64,000 nucleotides of DNA from Sipunculus nudus. Its lineage: Eukaryota > Annelida > Sipuncula > Golfingiida > Sipunculidae. The translations under genes and the position numbers were made by a program. This document shows, piece by piece, positions 63,095 through 64,000 of the stretch. Under the pieces are notes generated by a model that saw nothing but the letters and a program-made list of their open reading frames with translations, had not been told where the DNA came from and ran no database searches. Positions within the stretch are counted from its first letter, which is position 1, and each line of letters begins with the position of its first letter. The stretch covers positions 54,978,917 through 55,042,916 of the forward strand of contig CM049319.1 of assembly GCA_026874595.1 (NCBI GenBank), in the 5' to 3' direction.

Positions 63095-63240
63095 TCTTGT
63101 TAGCATGATATCCTTTGAAGTGCTGCATATTTTTTTTTTCCTATAATTCTTAACACAAATTGTTTCTACCAAATCTCGGGTACATTTGAAAACTGTTGTC
63201 CTTAGGTTCAAACAAGTCAAAATATGAAATTTTAGTCATT
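63095..63240 (+). repeat. Degenerate fragment of family C
   Basis: Contains catgatatcctttgaagtgctgcatatttt, cacaaattgtttctaccaaatctc and tttgaaaactgttgtcc, matching one module of family C with many changes; both ends are missing. Confidence 0.4.
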
Positions 63241-64000
63241 GATATTGAACAATTATTTATGGTATGACTCATTGAGACTAAGGGTAAACAATATAAACAC
63301 TGGAGAAGGTGGAGTGATTGTAAACAAAATATGGTTTTGTAAGAAATGACATCTATGAAATACTGGTAATTCTGACAGGAATAAAAAATAATTCTGTATT
63401 ACTGTGCTTGATTTACTTGAAAAAGTAAATCAGTTTCAGAGTTTTTTTCAGTTTAGGAAAGCAGTCTCAGTTAATTGATTAATAGTTTCAATATGTGTGC
63501 TGGTTCTCTATGTTCAGTGTTGTCAGTTTGTAACATGCACAGCAGTTCACGGCTTAAAGAAATCAAATATAAAAATGAATTTGTCTTGGCAAAGAAAAAA
63601 TGAAAATGTGTAAAATGGAAAGTAAACTGTGGCGGCAAAAATGGCCAGATCCTCTGTTGGACATGGATTCTCGGAAAAAAAAAAATCTTGGTTCAGCTTC
63701 TTGTCAAATTCTTGTCTCCAACCTGATTTTCTCAAGGGAACAATATGTTCTGTGACACTTTTTGGCCATTTGCTTTTGAGGGACTGTGGACATTTGTAAT
63801 AATGACTATCTCGTGATGCACAGAGCATGGGTTACTGCACAGAGGCTTCAGGGAAGGCTAGATGATCCCAGTAGGTGCTGTAAAACGGCCATATTGTCAA
63901 TGTGTCTGGTTATTCATAGAGACCATCTTGGCAAGTTTCCCAGATTTCACCAGGATGCTAGGAGCAATGGCTAATCTTTTGATTCTTTTCTGTTCTCATG

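Larger units (their letters stand above)
50264..64000 (+). other. Downstream intron of the CECR2-like gene to the window end
   Basis: Begins at the donor AATG|gtatgt. No following exon was identified. It holds MITEs at 50591-50765, 53898-54307 and 56758-57563, a decayed minisatellite at 52529-53660, unique GC-richer blocks near 51700-52140, 55930-56250 and 57740-58530, and A/B and C family repeats at 62053-62760 and 63095-63240. In 54310-55900 and 58540-62050 I see only AT-rich noncoding DNA, apart from homopolymer tracts and a moderately GC-rich patch at 60590-61090. Confidence 0.45.

Overview
This is a piece of a large, AT-rich, repeat-loaded animal genome. It has no operons, no dense coding, short exons with GT/AG splice sites, and many interspersed repeats. 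The recurring repeat termini (TTAGCTCAGCTGACTATAAGT..., GTCTCCCC...GGGGAGAC, ATGCCCCCGCCAC...) are of kinds I associate with mollusc genomes, so a bivalve or gastropod is my best guess. That guess is inference, not proof.

The only host gene I can support lies on the + strand. It is seen as three small exons at 14337-14442, 38257-38352 and 50209-50263, separated by introns of about 23.8 kb and 11.9 kb. The splice phases agree across both junctions. Read in order, the exons give a continuous stretch of about 85 residues resembling the end of a DDT domain plus the WHIM1/WHIM2 region of chromatin-remodelling subunits. CECR2 is the closest match I can recall (NPLR... then ...DDL-RGEQIGQD....YWYFNG, against CECR2 ...LRVEPLGED....YWYFYG). 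The first exons and the bromodomain part are not seen and are probably outside the window, so nearly everything else here is intron.

Layout. 1-14336: upstream intron or 5' region, with a TTAA-flanked MITE (1330-1701), several minisatellites (a 24-bp unit carrying POU octamers, a 28-30-bp unit, and a 31-bp pyrimidine-rich unit ending 200 bp before the exon) and unique higher-GC blocks that could be enhancers. 14443-38256: composite A/B repeats with a 5'-truncated CR1/L2-like LINE inside, family C and D repeats, the first copy of a 2.6-kb element E, SINEs, nested hAT-like elements and a TA microsatellite. 38353-50208: pogo-like and other MITEs, a 4.0-kb copy of element E expanded by two extra 682-bp units, a hAT-like element nested in a family C repeat, and a four-unit tandem repeat. 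50264-64000: more MITEs, a decayed ~53-bp minisatellite, a PIF/Harbinger-like MITE nested in a TTAA MITE, unique GC-richer blocks, and an A/B repeat near the end.

The most informative results are the split CECR2-like domain with its weak middle donor site, the reconstructable nested transposon insertions with target-site duplications, the copy-number change inside element E, and repeat families that spread nuclear-receptor-type motifs (perfect DR1 AGGTCAAAGGTCA; TCAAGGTCA) through the introns. I found no RNA genes, CRISPR arrays, operons or bacterial features.
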